A stretch of DNA of 64,000 nucleotides from Oreohelix idahoensis (GCA_024509875.1 JAMPIV010005809.1:372001-436000); one strand, 5' to 3'. Positions 1 to 10,245 are shown, numbered from the stretch's first letter. Program-made: numbers and translations. Notes: generated from the sequence alone by a model not told the origin.

Positions 1-140
1 CAAAGAGGGAAGGCAAAAAATGCCGTCCTGAAGTCGGATGTGTTGGCCGAAAGGCGCAAATATCGCAGCTTTGCTGTAAACGGACACAATGCAACCGACG
101 TCCTTTTCAGGACGAACGAGGAAGAAGAAATAACCAAATC
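1..140 (+). repeat. Possible 3' tail of a LINE-like repeat
   Basis: An open frame runs from base 1 to the TGA at 227. The segment ends in 'GACGAACGAGGAAGAAGAA', nearly the same as the end of the LINE fragment near 31232-31250 (GGCGAACGAGGAAGAAGAA). Bases 45-69 are an exact inverted match to 8721-8745. Family not identified. Confidence 0.35.
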
Positions 141-687
141 TATCTCTTTCTTAAAACGGATGGTCTATCTCAGGCTTCTTTCGTCCCCATATAATTTCTC
201 CTGTAACTGGGTTTGTTGAAGGTCATGCTCCTACCCTGCTCCTCTCATGGAGTCGACAGTCTTGGTGGACATGTTTTGCTGTTTGTATGTCTGTCCGATG
301 TTCAGTTTGTTTTAACAGACAGTGGTAATAATAGTCAAATGTTTAAAGACAGAAAATGGAGATGGATACAATGTATTCTCAGATAATAACCAACCAGTAT
401 AATCTGGCATGCCTCAGACTTAAACTCACAGAGAAAGAGAAGAAAGAGAACCTTCAGAAGGATGGTGGAAGAGTAAGCTAAGGCAACAGGGATCATATGA
501 AATAAATTAAAGAACATGCCTCAAAAACTGAAACTAGCAGTGAGCTACAATTGCAGCTTTACATTCATATGGAAAAAAAAAGATTCATAAATGATTGATT
601 AGTTGGCTGATAATGAGCTGACTGATTAGCGGACTGATAAAGAGAGTGAAACTTATACATTTTAATTCATTTAATGCTACTTCAGAA

Positions 688-690
<3 letters not shown>

Positions 691-720
<30 letters not shown>

Positions 721-970
721 TTTCATCTGTGCTCCTTATGGAGTATGGAGCCACCACTGCAGTTGGTCCCCTTGAAGGAAGCTTACATCTACGCACATTC
801 ACATGCTCTTGTAGCAGTAGTTTCTGCCACAATTAGTTTTACATGATGAAGTTGCCAGTCCCATGCCCAACCTCATGTTAGTCACCTTGTATGACATGCT
901 TGAAAGTACAGTAGTCCTGTTCTTTCTTTGTCTCATCAGAGACCCCCCGGGGAACTAACAGGGCTTATTG
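691..970 (-). repeat. Family A interspersed repeat, with (ATC)n tail
   Basis: Starts at a perfect (CAT)10 tract (691-720), then about 250 bp ending in 'TCTCATCAGAGACCCCCCGGGG'-like sequence. Seven other copies lie in the window. Read on the minus strand the unit begins near 'GAGACAAAGAAAGAA' and ends in an (ATG)n tail, as in a LINE or SINE 3' end. It is not tRNA-headed in any copy I could read. Confidence 0.7.
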
Positions 971-1003
971 CTACATATATATAGAACAAAATATGTAAGT
1001 CTT

Positions 1004-1611
1004 GTTGTTGTTGTTGTTTAACTAGGGCTGCTGAGCTTCATGCTCTTTTGTCGCCAATATCAAGTTAAAGACTCCTCGGTATTATCTACATTGTAGATCT
1101 AGGCTTTTTTCTAAGGCTTTTCTGCCATTAAAAACGTGTTGAGTTAAGTTATGAGCTCCAGTTTCTCCAGCTTGGTTTGCATTTAACAGATCATCACATC
1201 TGGTCCCAAGCTAGGAAGAAGAAGCACGTGGCTTACTGTGCATTTTCTGCCATCCAAGCGGGCTCTCCAAATATGCAGAGCTAAAATACTGTACTCTGGT
1301 TCTGGGCTCTCTCAAGGAATTGTCACGTCCTACAAAGAGCCACTTCTCAGCTCCCTCGCCTATCATGGTTAGATCCTCCTGCGTGCAGCCAATCAGGTAA
1401 AAGCCAGAGTTACATCTGGGGGCTCACGTGAGTCACAGAGTTCTCAACATGTTTCACTACAGGGAAATTCCCTGGAAGTGTGTGGAAGTTTTCAAGAGTC
1501 AATGAGGGTGTAATTAGCCTCACAGACAGAGGTTCACTTCCACATCTGTATACTATAGCATTGTGCTTAGCTGGTGATCATGTAAGGATGACCCTAGATA
1601 TGCCTCCATGC
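1004..1611 (-). mobile_element. Family E short retroelement, about 608 bp, with 13-bp target duplication
   Basis: Flanked by perfect 13-bp direct repeats ATATGTAAGTCTT at 991-1003 and 1612-1624. On the minus strand it begins 'TGCATGGAGGCATATC' and ends '...CTAGTTAAAC(AAC)n'. A shorter copy with an internal deletion lies at 32553-32795. No coding capacity is recognised. Its last 25 or so bases resemble the end of the LINE fragment at 10265-10600, which suggests that LINE mobilised it. Confidence 0.75.
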
Positions 1612-1855
1612 ATATGTAAGTCTTATACAACAGTGTCTTTTCTGTAAACTAAACAATTTAGCTGCATGATAAATTACCATCTCCTGGGAGTAAGAACTAT
1701 AAAAGGTGAGATCATCATATCTTCAGGCTGCTAACTAATCTAGCTACATGTAGGGGAGGTGTTCCTATTTTTAAAAAGCTGACTAACTTCATACTGGCTT
1801 TCAAGATTTTCTATATCTTTCAATTACTAAAAATAGCTATTTCATTTTGCTGGGC

Positions 1856-3237
1856 TTAACTCTTTCAGTCCAGAGCAACGCTCTGAGCGTTGCAAAATTC
1901 AACACGCCCTGCCAGAGCAACGCTCAGAGCGTGGTTTATTATTAATGTCTAACCTGACATTGATTTTACGTGAGTATCCCTTTTCTTGTACAGAGACAGG
2001 TGTCCCTCGCCATTCAGGCAGATACTCGCCGATTTCGGAGGTACCCATTAGAGCTGGGTCGGCTCAGGAGCCGCCAATCCCTGGTCGACGACACTCCTTC
2101 AAATGTCCTCGCCAGGTCTCGAGTTAATCCAGTCCAATTCCCGGTCGACGAAAAATCCTCAAATGCCGTCGCCCGGGTTTGATCCTGAATCACCCGGTCG
2201 CCAGAGCGGTGTTGTAACCACTACGCTGGCGCGGCTCCTAGGTTTTTAGTTTATCACGCATAAACCTTAAAAATCGTCCGTTTAATGCAGTTCATATATT
2301 AAAACTCGTAGAATGACTTCCGCTACTATCTAAACAACTAATTTGACTGTAGTTAATCAGCACATGTGAGTGTTTTGATGTTATTATCACAATTTTTGTG
2401 AAAATTTGCGTGTTTGCGTTTTTCATTGTTATTGCTAGAGAAATATGTCACGCTTTATATTTACATTTTCTAAGTCTCCTAAGCAAATAATTGTGTCAAA
2501 CTACTTTGAAACATTGCTGACATTAATGATGATTGTTTGGTAGTCACAGTTTGTTGTCAAAATACGGAATCTGTGCAGAAAAGCTAGACACACTAGGTTT
2601 AGTTGATGAGTGGGCGTAGTCGTATTCTGGCCGATCAAAAAGCAACAAAACTAGACCTACCGTAACACCTAATCACTAGTTCTTGGTAGAAGATGAAGCT
2701 AGGGATACAATTAAAACATTAAACAAGAGTAAAAAAGTTTTTATATGACGTTATTCTTCTTTATTTGTTTGAAAATTACGTAATGCACGATTGCATAATT
2801 TATATTTTTCTTACAAAGGACCACGGAAAAACTGGTGTGAATAACACTAAATGTACTAATTGTGGCCATAAGCATGTTTCTTTTTACATGTATATGGATT
2901 AACTTGATGTTTGAAGACTAAAAAGAAAGTTTTATTGTCTACAACAGTAATTTGTCTTTGGTAAGATCGTATTCTACAGTCAACTTTTAAGCGTTTTTCA
3001 ATTTTACATGCAAAATGTTCTAAGTATACCGAACATACTTGTGTTAATACTACCAAAGACATTATATATTAAAATTCTCTATCCATTTCCCTACAGTTTG
3101 GTATATAATAAGTACATGTTCAAAGGAAAATTCACACAAAAATTTAGACTGAAAGATGAACACTTCACTGAATAAAATTCTGCCCACAATAAAAGTCTGG
3201 CACAGCGTGCAAAATAACTCTGGACTGAAAGAGTTAA
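1856..3237. mobile_element. Non-autonomous piggyBac-type element, 1.38 kb
   Basis: Perfect 20-bp terminal inverted repeats TTAACTCTTTCAGTCCAGAG at 1856-1875 and, inverted, at 3218-3237, each starting with the TTAA target expected of piggyBac. Just inside the left end is a perfect hairpin, GCAACGCT-CTG-AGCGTTGC. No transposase is recognisable; the short minus-strand ORFs inside have no familiar motif. A family D SINE is inserted near the left end. It lies in the ABCC gene downstream of exon 8. Confidence 0.75.
1936..2239 (-). mobile_element. Family D tRNA-headed SINE, copy 1
   Basis: Minus strand starts GGAGCCGCGCCAGCGTAGTG and has a B box like 'GGATCAAACCCGGGCG'; about 95% identical by eye to the copy at 27797-28164. 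It sits inside the piggyBac-type element. The T-tract tail and target duplication cannot be seen clearly, so it may be truncated at its 3' end. Confidence 0.8.
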
Positions 3238-3294
3238 GATATTTATGAATTTCAATTTTGAAAACCCACTGACCTATCACCCTATTTTTTTTTA

Positions 3295-3515
3295 AAGGTA
3301 AAGGTAGTCCAATAGCAAATACTGTCATTGGGGAGTGAAGAGTTAGAGACTTTACTATACTAGGTCTAGCTTTGAGGGGTGGGGTGACCAGTTCTTTTCC
3401 TTGCTGCCTTTTCCTTCCCTAACACATTTACAGCTGGGTAGACTTATGCGTGATTAGGTTTCAAACTCGGGAAACCCAGAAACTTATGCCAAAAAAGGCA
3501 AGCATTCTAACGAAG
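3295..3515 (-). mobile_element. Family B tRNA-headed SINE, degenerate copy
   Basis: Aligns with 18860-19085: 'AAAGGTAAAGGTAGTCC' tail at the left, central 'GGTGACCAGTTCTTTTCCTTGCTGCC', and a decayed tRNA-like head at the right. It lies about 20 bp past the donor of ABCC exon 8. Confidence 0.75.
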
Positions 3516-3539
3516 ATTAATTAAATTAAGGGTACTTAC

Positions 3540-3797
3540 TCTAACAAAACTGGGTTGAGAAAAACAACCAAGTCACCGATAAGACCGACCATCTGAGACT
3601 TGAACAAAGGCAGGTAAAACACAAGTAGAAGGACTTTATACAAAGATGGCTTTCTGCTTGTAACTTTAGGGCCAGCACTGCCAGTGTCATCTGTGTGGGC
3701 TAGCAGACGTGTTTTCTCTGTTGGCTCAATTTTAGAAATTCCATTTCTGTACAGAACTGAACCATTTGCTTGCAAGTCTGGGGACTGATGTTCTTTC
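3540..3797 (-). CDS. ABCC transporter exon 8 (end of L0, start of TMD1)
   Basis: 258 bp. Acceptor CTTACTTTTACAG ends at 3798; donor GTAAGT occupies 3539-3534, phase 2. It begins with a charged, poorly conserved spacer (KEHQSPDLQANG...) and then KPSLYKVLLLVFYLPLFKSQ, the 'PSLxKxLxxxF' start of TMD1, ending in ...DLVVFLNPVLLE like the 'DLMMFSGPQILK' region of MRP1. A family B SINE ends roughly 20 bp downstream of the donor. The next exon was not found in 1-3530 and is probably outside the window. Confidence 0.87.
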
Positions 3798-4308
3798 CTG
3801 TAAAAGTAAGGAAAGCTTGGTACATAAACTGCAAATCTAGAAATTACAAATAATATAATAAGTAGCATATTTTTTTTTAAACGGCCTGAATTTGTAGACT
3901 CCTAATACATCCTGAGGGAGTAGTTGTAATATTTTTTCTTTGTCTCCTCAGTAAAACCCAGAGACTACACTGGAACTAAAAAGCAGTACAAACACAACAA
4001 ATGCTAAAACAAGTATTTAAAAAAAACCAACGACAGTGAATTTAAACAATGTCAAAATGTCATATCATATTTTGTGTATTGTAGCTTGTATTTTTAACCT
4101 TCTTTACTCCATAACCTTATGATCAATGGACCAGGATTTGTGAAAAATACAAATTTGACAGTTCCTGTCAAATTTCAAACTGCATTTCTCAACAATCATC
4201 AGTAGGCCATCATTTGGTTCTATGCTTTGACAAGGGCCTCAATGTAACAATGATAAAATAATAATATAGTGCTTTTCTATTGAACATAATGCTGCTTTAT
4301 TGTAAATA

Positions 4309-6650
4309 CAGTTATCCGAACCCCATGGGACCGAGCATCGTTCGGATAATCAAATGTTCGGATAATTGGATTACATAATGTATCGAGTACATGTACACAT
4401 ATTTCTAAAAATAATTAACCATCACAAGGAAAATACACTATAAAACATATTTACATACTTGTACTGTAATAATAATACCCACACTGTATTAGATCACTGT
4501 ATCACCAAAATCTTTTATTACACTGCAGTGCATGTACTACTTGTATTAATTATTTTTGTTAAGAAAGAGAAATGTTTTCAAAATAACATTACAAACGATT
4601 CAAAACCAGGCACAACTTACGTATACATGTACTTGCACAGATGTAGCCCACTATTTAAAATAATGAGGAATCCTCTTTTGCACCAACTGGATAGTCTCCT
4701 TTTGGCTGCTAAGTCCCGCATTCTCTTCAACAGCAGAAGCTGTGTAGGACAGCTGTCATCTTCTTGCTCGTACCAAGCCATCGCTGTTTCTAGTGCTATA
4801 AAGGCCTCTTCAGGACTTGGTCGACGTTTTGGTTTTTCTTCATAATCTACAAGTACATCATGTACTTCTGAGGAGTCTTCATCATCGGTCACTACATGTA
4901 TTTGGTTTTCTTCTTGCACAAAAGACAAAATTTCTTCGTCATTCAAAAACTGAAAACCAGAATCATTATCATCTTCTAGCCACATGTGTGCATCATCTTT
5001 GTCACAGTCCGAAAATCCGGGCATTGCTTGAAACAGTTCCACAACTTCATTTATACAATCATCATTTGTGTCCACTGCAGTAGTTTCATTTCCTCCTTTT
5101 TCCCCAAGCAATCTACTCCAAGCCTTGTTGAGATTATCTTGTGACAGGGTGGTCCAAGCATCAGCTAACATATAGCAGCAGTCTTTGAGATAAAGCTTTT
5201 TGGAAAACGCCACCACACTTTCTTCATCTTCAGCCAACAATAAACGACGCAGGACTTCCTTCTTGTACATCTTTTTAAGCTTTGCTATAACACCCTGATC
5301 CATTGGTTGAATCAGTGCTGTTACATTGGAAGGCAGAAAAATTACTTTAAAATTTGCATCAACTGCATTCAATGTATCCGTCTCTGGATGAGATGGTGCA
5401 TTGTCCAGTAGAAGAATTACTTTTCCAGTTTTCTTTTCTTGTTCTCTCAACCTCTTCACATTTGGGATGAACTGATTTGTATACCAATCAAGAAATATTT
5501 CACTATTCATCCAAGCACTCTTCTGTGCTTTGTAACACAATGGGAGACATGTCACATTCTTTAAACAACGTGGTTTTTTGGCTTTGCCGATCATTAGCAC
5601 CGGTAAACGATGACTTCCACTGGCATTCGCGGCTACCAAAATTGTTACTCTCTCTTTGCACTTTTTAAACCCAGGGGCAGCTGCTTCGCGCTGAGATGCA
5701 AGTGATTTTTGAGGCAATGATTTCCAGTATAAGCCAGTCTCATCGGCATTATACACATCATCGAGTGAATAACCTTCTTCTTCCAAAAAAGCCAAGAATG
5801 TTTCTTTAAAATTTTTAGCGGCAGTTGCATCGCTAGATAAAGATTCCCCTTGAATCTCCAATTCTCGTATGCCATGACGAGTTTTAAAGTTTCTTAACCA
5901 TCCCTGGCTAGCCTTAAAGTCAGGAGGACCGTCAAGTTGATTGTTGAACTGAAGTGCCTTTTCACACAACAGAGAACCAGAGATAGGTTCCCCTTTGCTT
6001 CTTCTTTGCACAAACCATATATACAAAGCCTCTTCCAATTTCACATCTTTCGCATTTCTCATGGTTTTACGTTTCTTCGACCCATTTTCACTATCAAATT
6101 TCGATGCAAAACTCATAATTTTATCCTTGTTACTTTTGATGTCAGAGACGGTAGCTTTCCCAACATTGAAAATCCTCGCAAGTGAAGACACAGTTTCACC
6201 TTGTCCTAGTCTCTTGATAATTTCTGTTTTCGTTTCAATTGACAAAACATTGCGGTTCCTTTTATATGCTTTAGGCCTACTGGAAGATGCCATATCGCAC
6301 AGAGAAATACTTGTACACCAAAATTATTCTGCTGTAGTAGCAGACACAATTATTTTAAGTTGAACTGTCTGTTTAGCCAGTGTTCTACCTAGAACGCACA
6401 CGTACACTGGATTGGTAAACCAGATATTAACTGACTTTATGATCTAACTGACTTCCTGTACGTAAGCAACCGACCATTAGCCATCCCATTCTCTACAAAT
6501 TGTTCGCACACATTTGAAGTTTGCCGCATCGAAAGATTCAGAATTTTAGTCTAACGTGACTGTGGTATCTGATTTTTTTTTTTTCTGGAAATAGTGTTCG
6601 GATAATTGGATGTTCGGATAATTGGGGTTCGGATAAATGGAGTTCTACTG
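4309..6650 (-). mobile_element. Tigger/pogo-type DNA transposon, 2.34 kb, with TA target duplication
   Basis: Bounded by TA at 4307-4308 and 6651-6652. Both ends read inward CAGT...TATCCGAACCCCA, with repeats of 'TTCGGATAATTGGAT' just inside. The right end has 11 extra bases after CAGT (AGAACTCCATT) that the left end lacks, so the termini are asymmetric. It encodes one intact transposase and lies within ABCC intron 7. CAGT ends with TA duplication are standard for this Tc1/mariner branch. Confidence 0.9.
4617..6293 (-). CDS. Tigger-type transposase, intact, 558 residues
   Basis: Cut-and-paste transposase of the pogo/Tigger (jerky, CENP-B-like) group. Residues about 16-55 form a Pipsqueak-type helix-turn-helix (RLGQGETVSSLARIFNVGKA), about 80-145 the CENP-B-type DNA-binding domain, and about 175-350 the DDE core. 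Catalytic acids are visible: Asp184 in YNADETGLYW, Asp297 in LLLDNAPSHP and Asp332 in IQPMDQGVIAKLKK. The C-terminal 200 residues are acidic and then basic, as is usual. Length is normal for the family. No stop or frameshift interrupts it, so the copy is young or was recently active; the altered left terminus may limit its mobility. Confidence 0.93.
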   Translation of the reverse strand: MASSSRPKAYKRNRNVLSIETKTEIIKRLGQGETVSSLARIFNVGKATVSDIKSNKDKIMSFASKFDSENGSKKRKTMRNAKDVKLEEALYIWFVQRRSKGEPISGSLLCEKALQFNNQLDGPPDFKASQGWLRNFKTRHGIRELEIQGESLSSDATAAKNFKETFLAFLEEEGYSLDDVYNADETGLYWKSLPQKSLASQREAAAPGFKKCKERVTILVAANASGSHRLPVLMIGKAKKPRCLKNVTCLPLCYKAQKSAWMNSEIFLDWYTNQFIPNVKRLREQEKKTGKVILLLDNAPSHPETDTLNAVDANFKVIFLPSNVTALIQPMDQGVIAKLKKMYKKEVLRRLLLAEDEESVVAFSKKLYLKDCCYMLADAWTTLSQDNLNKAWSRLLGEKGGNETTAVDTNDDCINEVVELFQAMPGFSDCDKDDAHMWLEDDNDSGFQFLNDEEILSFVQEENQIHVVTDDEDSSEVHDVLVDYEEKPKRRPSPEEAFIALETAMAWYEQEDDSCPTQLLLLKRMRDLAAKRRLSSWCKRGFLIILNSGLHLCKYMYT

Positions 6651-6706
6651 TAAGAATAAAGATAATATATACTGACGTTACAAAGTAAAAAAAAAATTTT
6701 ACCTAC

Positions 6707-6847
6707 CGAGAATTCTGTTTCTTCTTTCTCAATTCCTTCATCCAAGCTGCCAGAAATTCAGGCACTATGTGACGACACTGCATAGAATAAGGCAGATCAA
6801 AGATGTCTGACAAAACAACCACATTCTTGTATCCTAAGTACACAACT
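6707..6847 (-). CDS. ABCC transporter exon 7 (L0 linker)
   Basis: 141 bp. Acceptor TTCCAACACAG ends at 6848; donor GTAGGT starts at 6706, leaving phase 2. It encodes VVYLGYKNVVVLSDIFDLPY and continues with ...IVPEFLAAWMKELRKKKQNS, corresponding to the L0 segment 'GYRxPLExSDLWSL...' of MRP1, with an amphipathic helix and a basic tail. L0 is needed for trafficking and transport in this family. The Tigger element occupies the intron between this exon and exon 8. Confidence 0.86.
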
Positions 6848-6954
6848 CTGTGTTGGAAAATAGAAGTGTCTTCATCACATAAAAGTAGTACAAATCTCAA
6901 GCTACTATTGCAACATGGAAAAACCCTCTTCATTTTTTTAAAAACTGAAACAGT

Positions 6955-7262
6955 TGAGATAACGTAATCTGTTGGATAGGTAAACAGTTGAGATAACTTA
7001 ATCTGTGGGGTAGGTAAACAGCTGAGATAACAATCTGTGTGGTAGGTAAACAGTTGAGATAACTTAATCTGTTGGGTAGGTAAAACAGTTGAGATAACTT
7101 AAATCTGTTGGGTAGGTAAACAGTTGAGATAACTTAATTTGTGGGGTAGCTAAACAGTTGAGATAACTTAATCTGTGGGGTTGGTAAAACAGTTGAGATA
7201 ACTTAATCTGTAGGGTTGGTAAAACAGTTGAGATAACTTAATCTGTAGGGTTGGTAAAACAT
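6955..7262 (+). repeat. Minisatellite, about 34-bp unit, nine copies
   Basis: Tandem 'CAGTTGAGATAACTTAATCT' followed by 'GTGGGGTAGGTAAA', with single-base variants and one shortened unit. It is in ABCC intron 6. Confidence 0.9.
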
Positions 7263-7280
7263 ATTAAAAAAGGTTTTATG

Positions 7281-7548
7281 TATACAATCATCAACATCAT
7301 TATTATTTTCCTATACACTCCAAATGGAGCCTAGAACTACCACTGTAGCTAGTCCCCTTGCTGTAAGCCTGCATCAAGCATTCACATGCTAATGCAGCGG
7401 TGGTTTCTGTGACCTTTTTGTTTTACATCATCAGGTTGCCAGCCCCATCATGCTCAACCTCATATTAGCTGCTTGTATGACATGCCTGATGGTGCAGTAG
7501 TCCAATTCTTCCTTTGTCTCTTCAGAGACCACCGGGGGGAGCTAGATG
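7281..7548 (-). repeat. Family A interspersed repeat
   Basis: Collinear with 691-970: CAT-rich start, 'GGAGCCTAGAACTACCACTG', 'GTTGCCAGCCCC', ending 'CTCTTCAGAGACCACCGGGGGG'. Located in ABCC intron 6. Confidence 0.75.
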
Positions 7549-7624
7549 GGACTGGTATATTACTGTGAAAACTCATCAAGAAATAATAAAACAACTGAGA
7601 ATTAAAATATGTATTCCTGAATAT

Positions 7625-7857
7625 GAATGGGAGAAGATCGGCTACCATGACAAGTATAGGAAACTAAGAGCCAGGGATCCGGACCTCCAGGATGACCCAG
7701 AGACTGCTAGGAGAACAAAATTAGGCAATCTCTAAAGGACCGAGGACTAGAATGGAACCAGGCCAGGAGGAAGACAGCCAACAGGACAGTATGGCGCTCT
7801 CTCTTCCAAACCTCTACACCTCATGGCAGAAGAGGAACGACTAAGTAAGTATGTAAG
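7625..7857 (+). mobile_element. RTE-type LINE, 3' fragment, with target duplication
   Basis: Flanked by near-identical 13-bp repeats TATTCCTGAATAT (7612-7624) and TATTCCTGCATAT (7858-7870). It matches the last 230 bp of the copy at 13168-13940 and ends 'GGAACGACTAAGTAAGTATGTAAG'. It is truncated at its 5' end, as expected of target-primed reverse transcription. It sits 41 bp from ABCC exon 6. Confidence 0.9.
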
Positions 7858-7911
7858 TATTCCTGCATATTAAAATAACAAAGAAAGAAATTGTTTTTTT
7901 TCCGCCATTAC

Positions 7912-7973
7912 CTGAACACCCAAGAAAAAGTGAGCCTTGAAATAAACGATGCTTTTATCATAGGACATGGTTT
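7912..7973 (-). CDS. ABCC transporter exon 6 (TMD0-L0 junction)
   Basis: Only 62 bp. Acceptor CCTCCACAG ends at 7974; donor GTAATG starts at 7911, phase 2. It reads KPCPMIKASFISRLTFSWVF, matching the invariant 'NPCPExxASFLSRITFWW' block that opens the L0 linker in ABCC proteins. The split codon is completed by the first base of exon 7 (Arg). The exon is easily missed by gene finders because it is small and lies 41 bp from a retrotransposed RTE fragment whose target duplication ends at 7870. Confidence 0.87.
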
Positions 7974-7999
7974 CTGTGGAGGAGAATTTTTTTCAGATC

Positions 8000-9200
8000 A
8001 TAAATGAATGTCGCATACAGTCATAATTGAGACATTATGTTCTAATGTCAGTTATCCATCTTTTCTAATTCAATTTTAAAAAATTCATCGTGATTGCTCG
8101 AAGCTGACTTGATTTGTAAAAAGTTGTTTACTTTACTTATGTACCTATTCAATCACAAATGTTAGTTATTTTCTCAGCAAATGTGGTTTCTCATGAAAAT
8201 GATAACTTATGCAGCTTACAAATAATGTGAGTTTTAGTCAGTTAGCTCATGAGTTTTTAATGGCACCAAAGAAAAAGCATCTATAATTATGGAGATACTG
8301 TTGCTTTAAATGCCAGTCCAAAATTTACCTAGCTTAAAAAGTATTTCTTTTTTCCCCCTCCGTCACTTATAGAGATCTACCAAATCATCTCCTGTGATTT
8401 ACCAATAGATCATGATCGACCAGTTGCCAACCTCTGCTTTAGAATATAAACTCTACTGTGTGAGTATTTTTTGTTCACCTCTGTGGTTGTAAGCAACTGC
8501 TGTTTTTACCTTTACTGACTGTGACAGGGATTTATTTTTTGAAGTCTGCCCTTAAATGATGTGAAGAAAATAGGAAAAACCATTATAGGAATCTCTGATC
8601 TCCCATTATGGTAATGTTGCTGTTGTTTGTTTGCATTCGCTCTCAGTCATATCTCTCTCTCATACCATGCTGGCGTTTAGTTTTGAGCGGTAAGTAAATT
8701 GTGTTGTAGTTTACAGCTAGGCTGCGATATTTGCGCCTTTCGGCCCGACACATTCTATTTCAGCAAGCAATTTTTACGGGTTTGCTTCCTGGCCACTTCA
8801 TGCTTATACGTATGCTATACCTCATGTCCATCGAATAGTGCAGTGAGGTGGCTGCACCAGTGAGTGTCATCGGAGCCAAGACACAACTCTGCCCCAGATC
8901 CGGGAAGCTCCGTTTCCGGGAACACCACACACAGCCAACTGAGGCATCGTTCAAAGTAATAATTTAATAACCAAATAAAATTGTGTGCGGCATTAGCAGC
9001 GTCACCTTGTATTTAATAAACAAAACTCCTTTGTCCTAAAATAAACCCCCACTAGACTAGACTTGGTGGAATACACAAGCTGTAATCGCTATTGTAATAA
9101 AAACAGCTAAATTAATTGTTCCCTTTATAACAGATACAAAAATTATATAAATTTATGAATGGGTGCAGAGTGGAGGGATCAAAATCACTCTCATCTCCAT
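8000..9200. other. Intron 5 of the ABCC gene, no other gene
   Basis: AT-rich sequence without a supported ORF. It holds the 25-bp inverted match to the window start at 8721-8745. Nothing else was recognised. Confidence 0.6.
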
Positions 9201-9207
9201 AACCTAC

Positions 9208-9333
9208 CCCATTATGTGTAGGCTCTAGAAGGTAAACTTTAGTGTCTCCGGCACACTGCAGGCCAAACTCAATCACAATCAGACCAAATGTTGTGCACAC
9301 AAGGCAAAAATTGGCCAGGTGCTCCTCATAATT
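9208..9333 (-). CDS. ABCC transporter exon 5 (TMD0 helix 5)
   Basis: 126 bp, 42 codons, phase 0 at both ends. Acceptor TTGTACAG ends at 9334; donor GTAGGT starts at 9207. It begins NYEEHLANFCLVCTTFGLIV, which forms the fifth TMD0 helix (about residues 162-184), and ends in a short polar stretch TKVYLLEPTHNG before the conserved Pro-Cys-Pro of exon 6. Helix followed by a Cys and an acidic residue matches the end of TMD0 in MRP1. The frame stays open past the donor to 9112, but the phase-0 join to exon 6 supports the GTAGGT site. Confidence 0.8.
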
Positions 9334-9481
9334 CTGTACAAAAAGTATAGATTATTTATTTAATCATAGATATAAAATATAAACAATTGCTATCATGACC
9401 ATACCCTTGTATAATAAACAGAAGAAAGTAAGAGTGGCAAATATAAAGATTATCAGTTTTCAGAAAAGATAAATGTACTCG

Positions 9482-9665
9482 TAGTTCCATAGCAGTTACT
9501 GCCCTAGGAAAGTGAAGTGTTAGAGACTTCCCTATACTAGGTCCAGCATCAAGAGGTGGGGGTGACCAGTTCTCTTCCTCGCTGCCTTCACTTTCCCTAA
9601 CTCATGAGCAGAGTGAGGTACCCATTTACTGCTGGGGTATACTGGAGCATGTGAATGCCGTTAGG
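9482..9665 (-). mobile_element. Family B SINE, partial
   Basis: Matches the 18860-19085 copy through 'ACTAGGTCCAGCAT...GGTGACCAGTTCTCTTCCTC' and 'GAGGTACCCATTTACTGCTG'; the tRNA-like head is lost. Confidence 0.75.
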
Positions 9666-9798
9666 ATACTTAATACAGTAAGAGAAAAGTGAAAAATTAG
9701 CAAAAAGACAGTTGAATGTACTACAGAGAAATGTGGTAACTTTTGCCTCTCCATGAAACAGAAATTCAGCCACCTATGACAGGTAGATAGGTAGAGGT

Positions 9799-9838
9799 GT
9801 GTGTGTGTGTGCATGTGCACATGTGTATGTGTGTGCGG
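9799..9838 (+). repeat. (GT)n microsatellite, interrupted
   Basis: Alternating GT with a few substitutions. Confidence 0.85.
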
Positions 9839-9989
9839 GACCTGCTACTTCAGGGCCCAAGGGAGGGGTCTAGGTCCAGGTCATGCCAATAAACATTTAC
9901 ATTATTCCATCCAGCACTCAGGTGTCCATTCTACCTCTTTATGGACTTTGGACTTGCATAAAAAGGTGTTCTCATTAGCCAATCTGTGA

Positions 9990-10245
9990 GGAATTTGTGT
10001 GACCAACTCACCCCATGTTCTCACAGGTCAAGTAAGGACTTTGCATGACCAAAACTTACAACATGTTCTCACAAGTCAAGTGAGGAGTTTGTGTGACAAA
10101 CTCATTACATCTTCTCACAAGTCAAGTGAGGATTTTCTGCGAAAAACTCACGTGTGCTCACAAGCCATGTGAGGACTTTGTATGACCAACTTACATATTC
10201 TCACAAGCTAAGTGAGGACTTTGTGTGAGGAACTCACAATTATAT
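9990..10245 (+). repeat. Tandem repeat, about 48-bp unit, five diverged copies
   Basis: Repeated 'TTCTCACAAGTCAAGTGAGG' plus 'ACTTTGTGTGACCAACTCA'. Intron 4 of the ABCC gene. Confidence 0.85.

Noticed and set aside
2856..3328. Two minus-strand ORFs inside the 1.4-kb piggyBac-type element as a transposase remnant
   Set aside because: No DDE or Cys/His motif could be seen, and the second ORF runs past the element's end.
4459..6363. Plus-strand ORFs across the Tigger transposase
   Set aside because: They are antisense shadows of the intact minus-strand gene.
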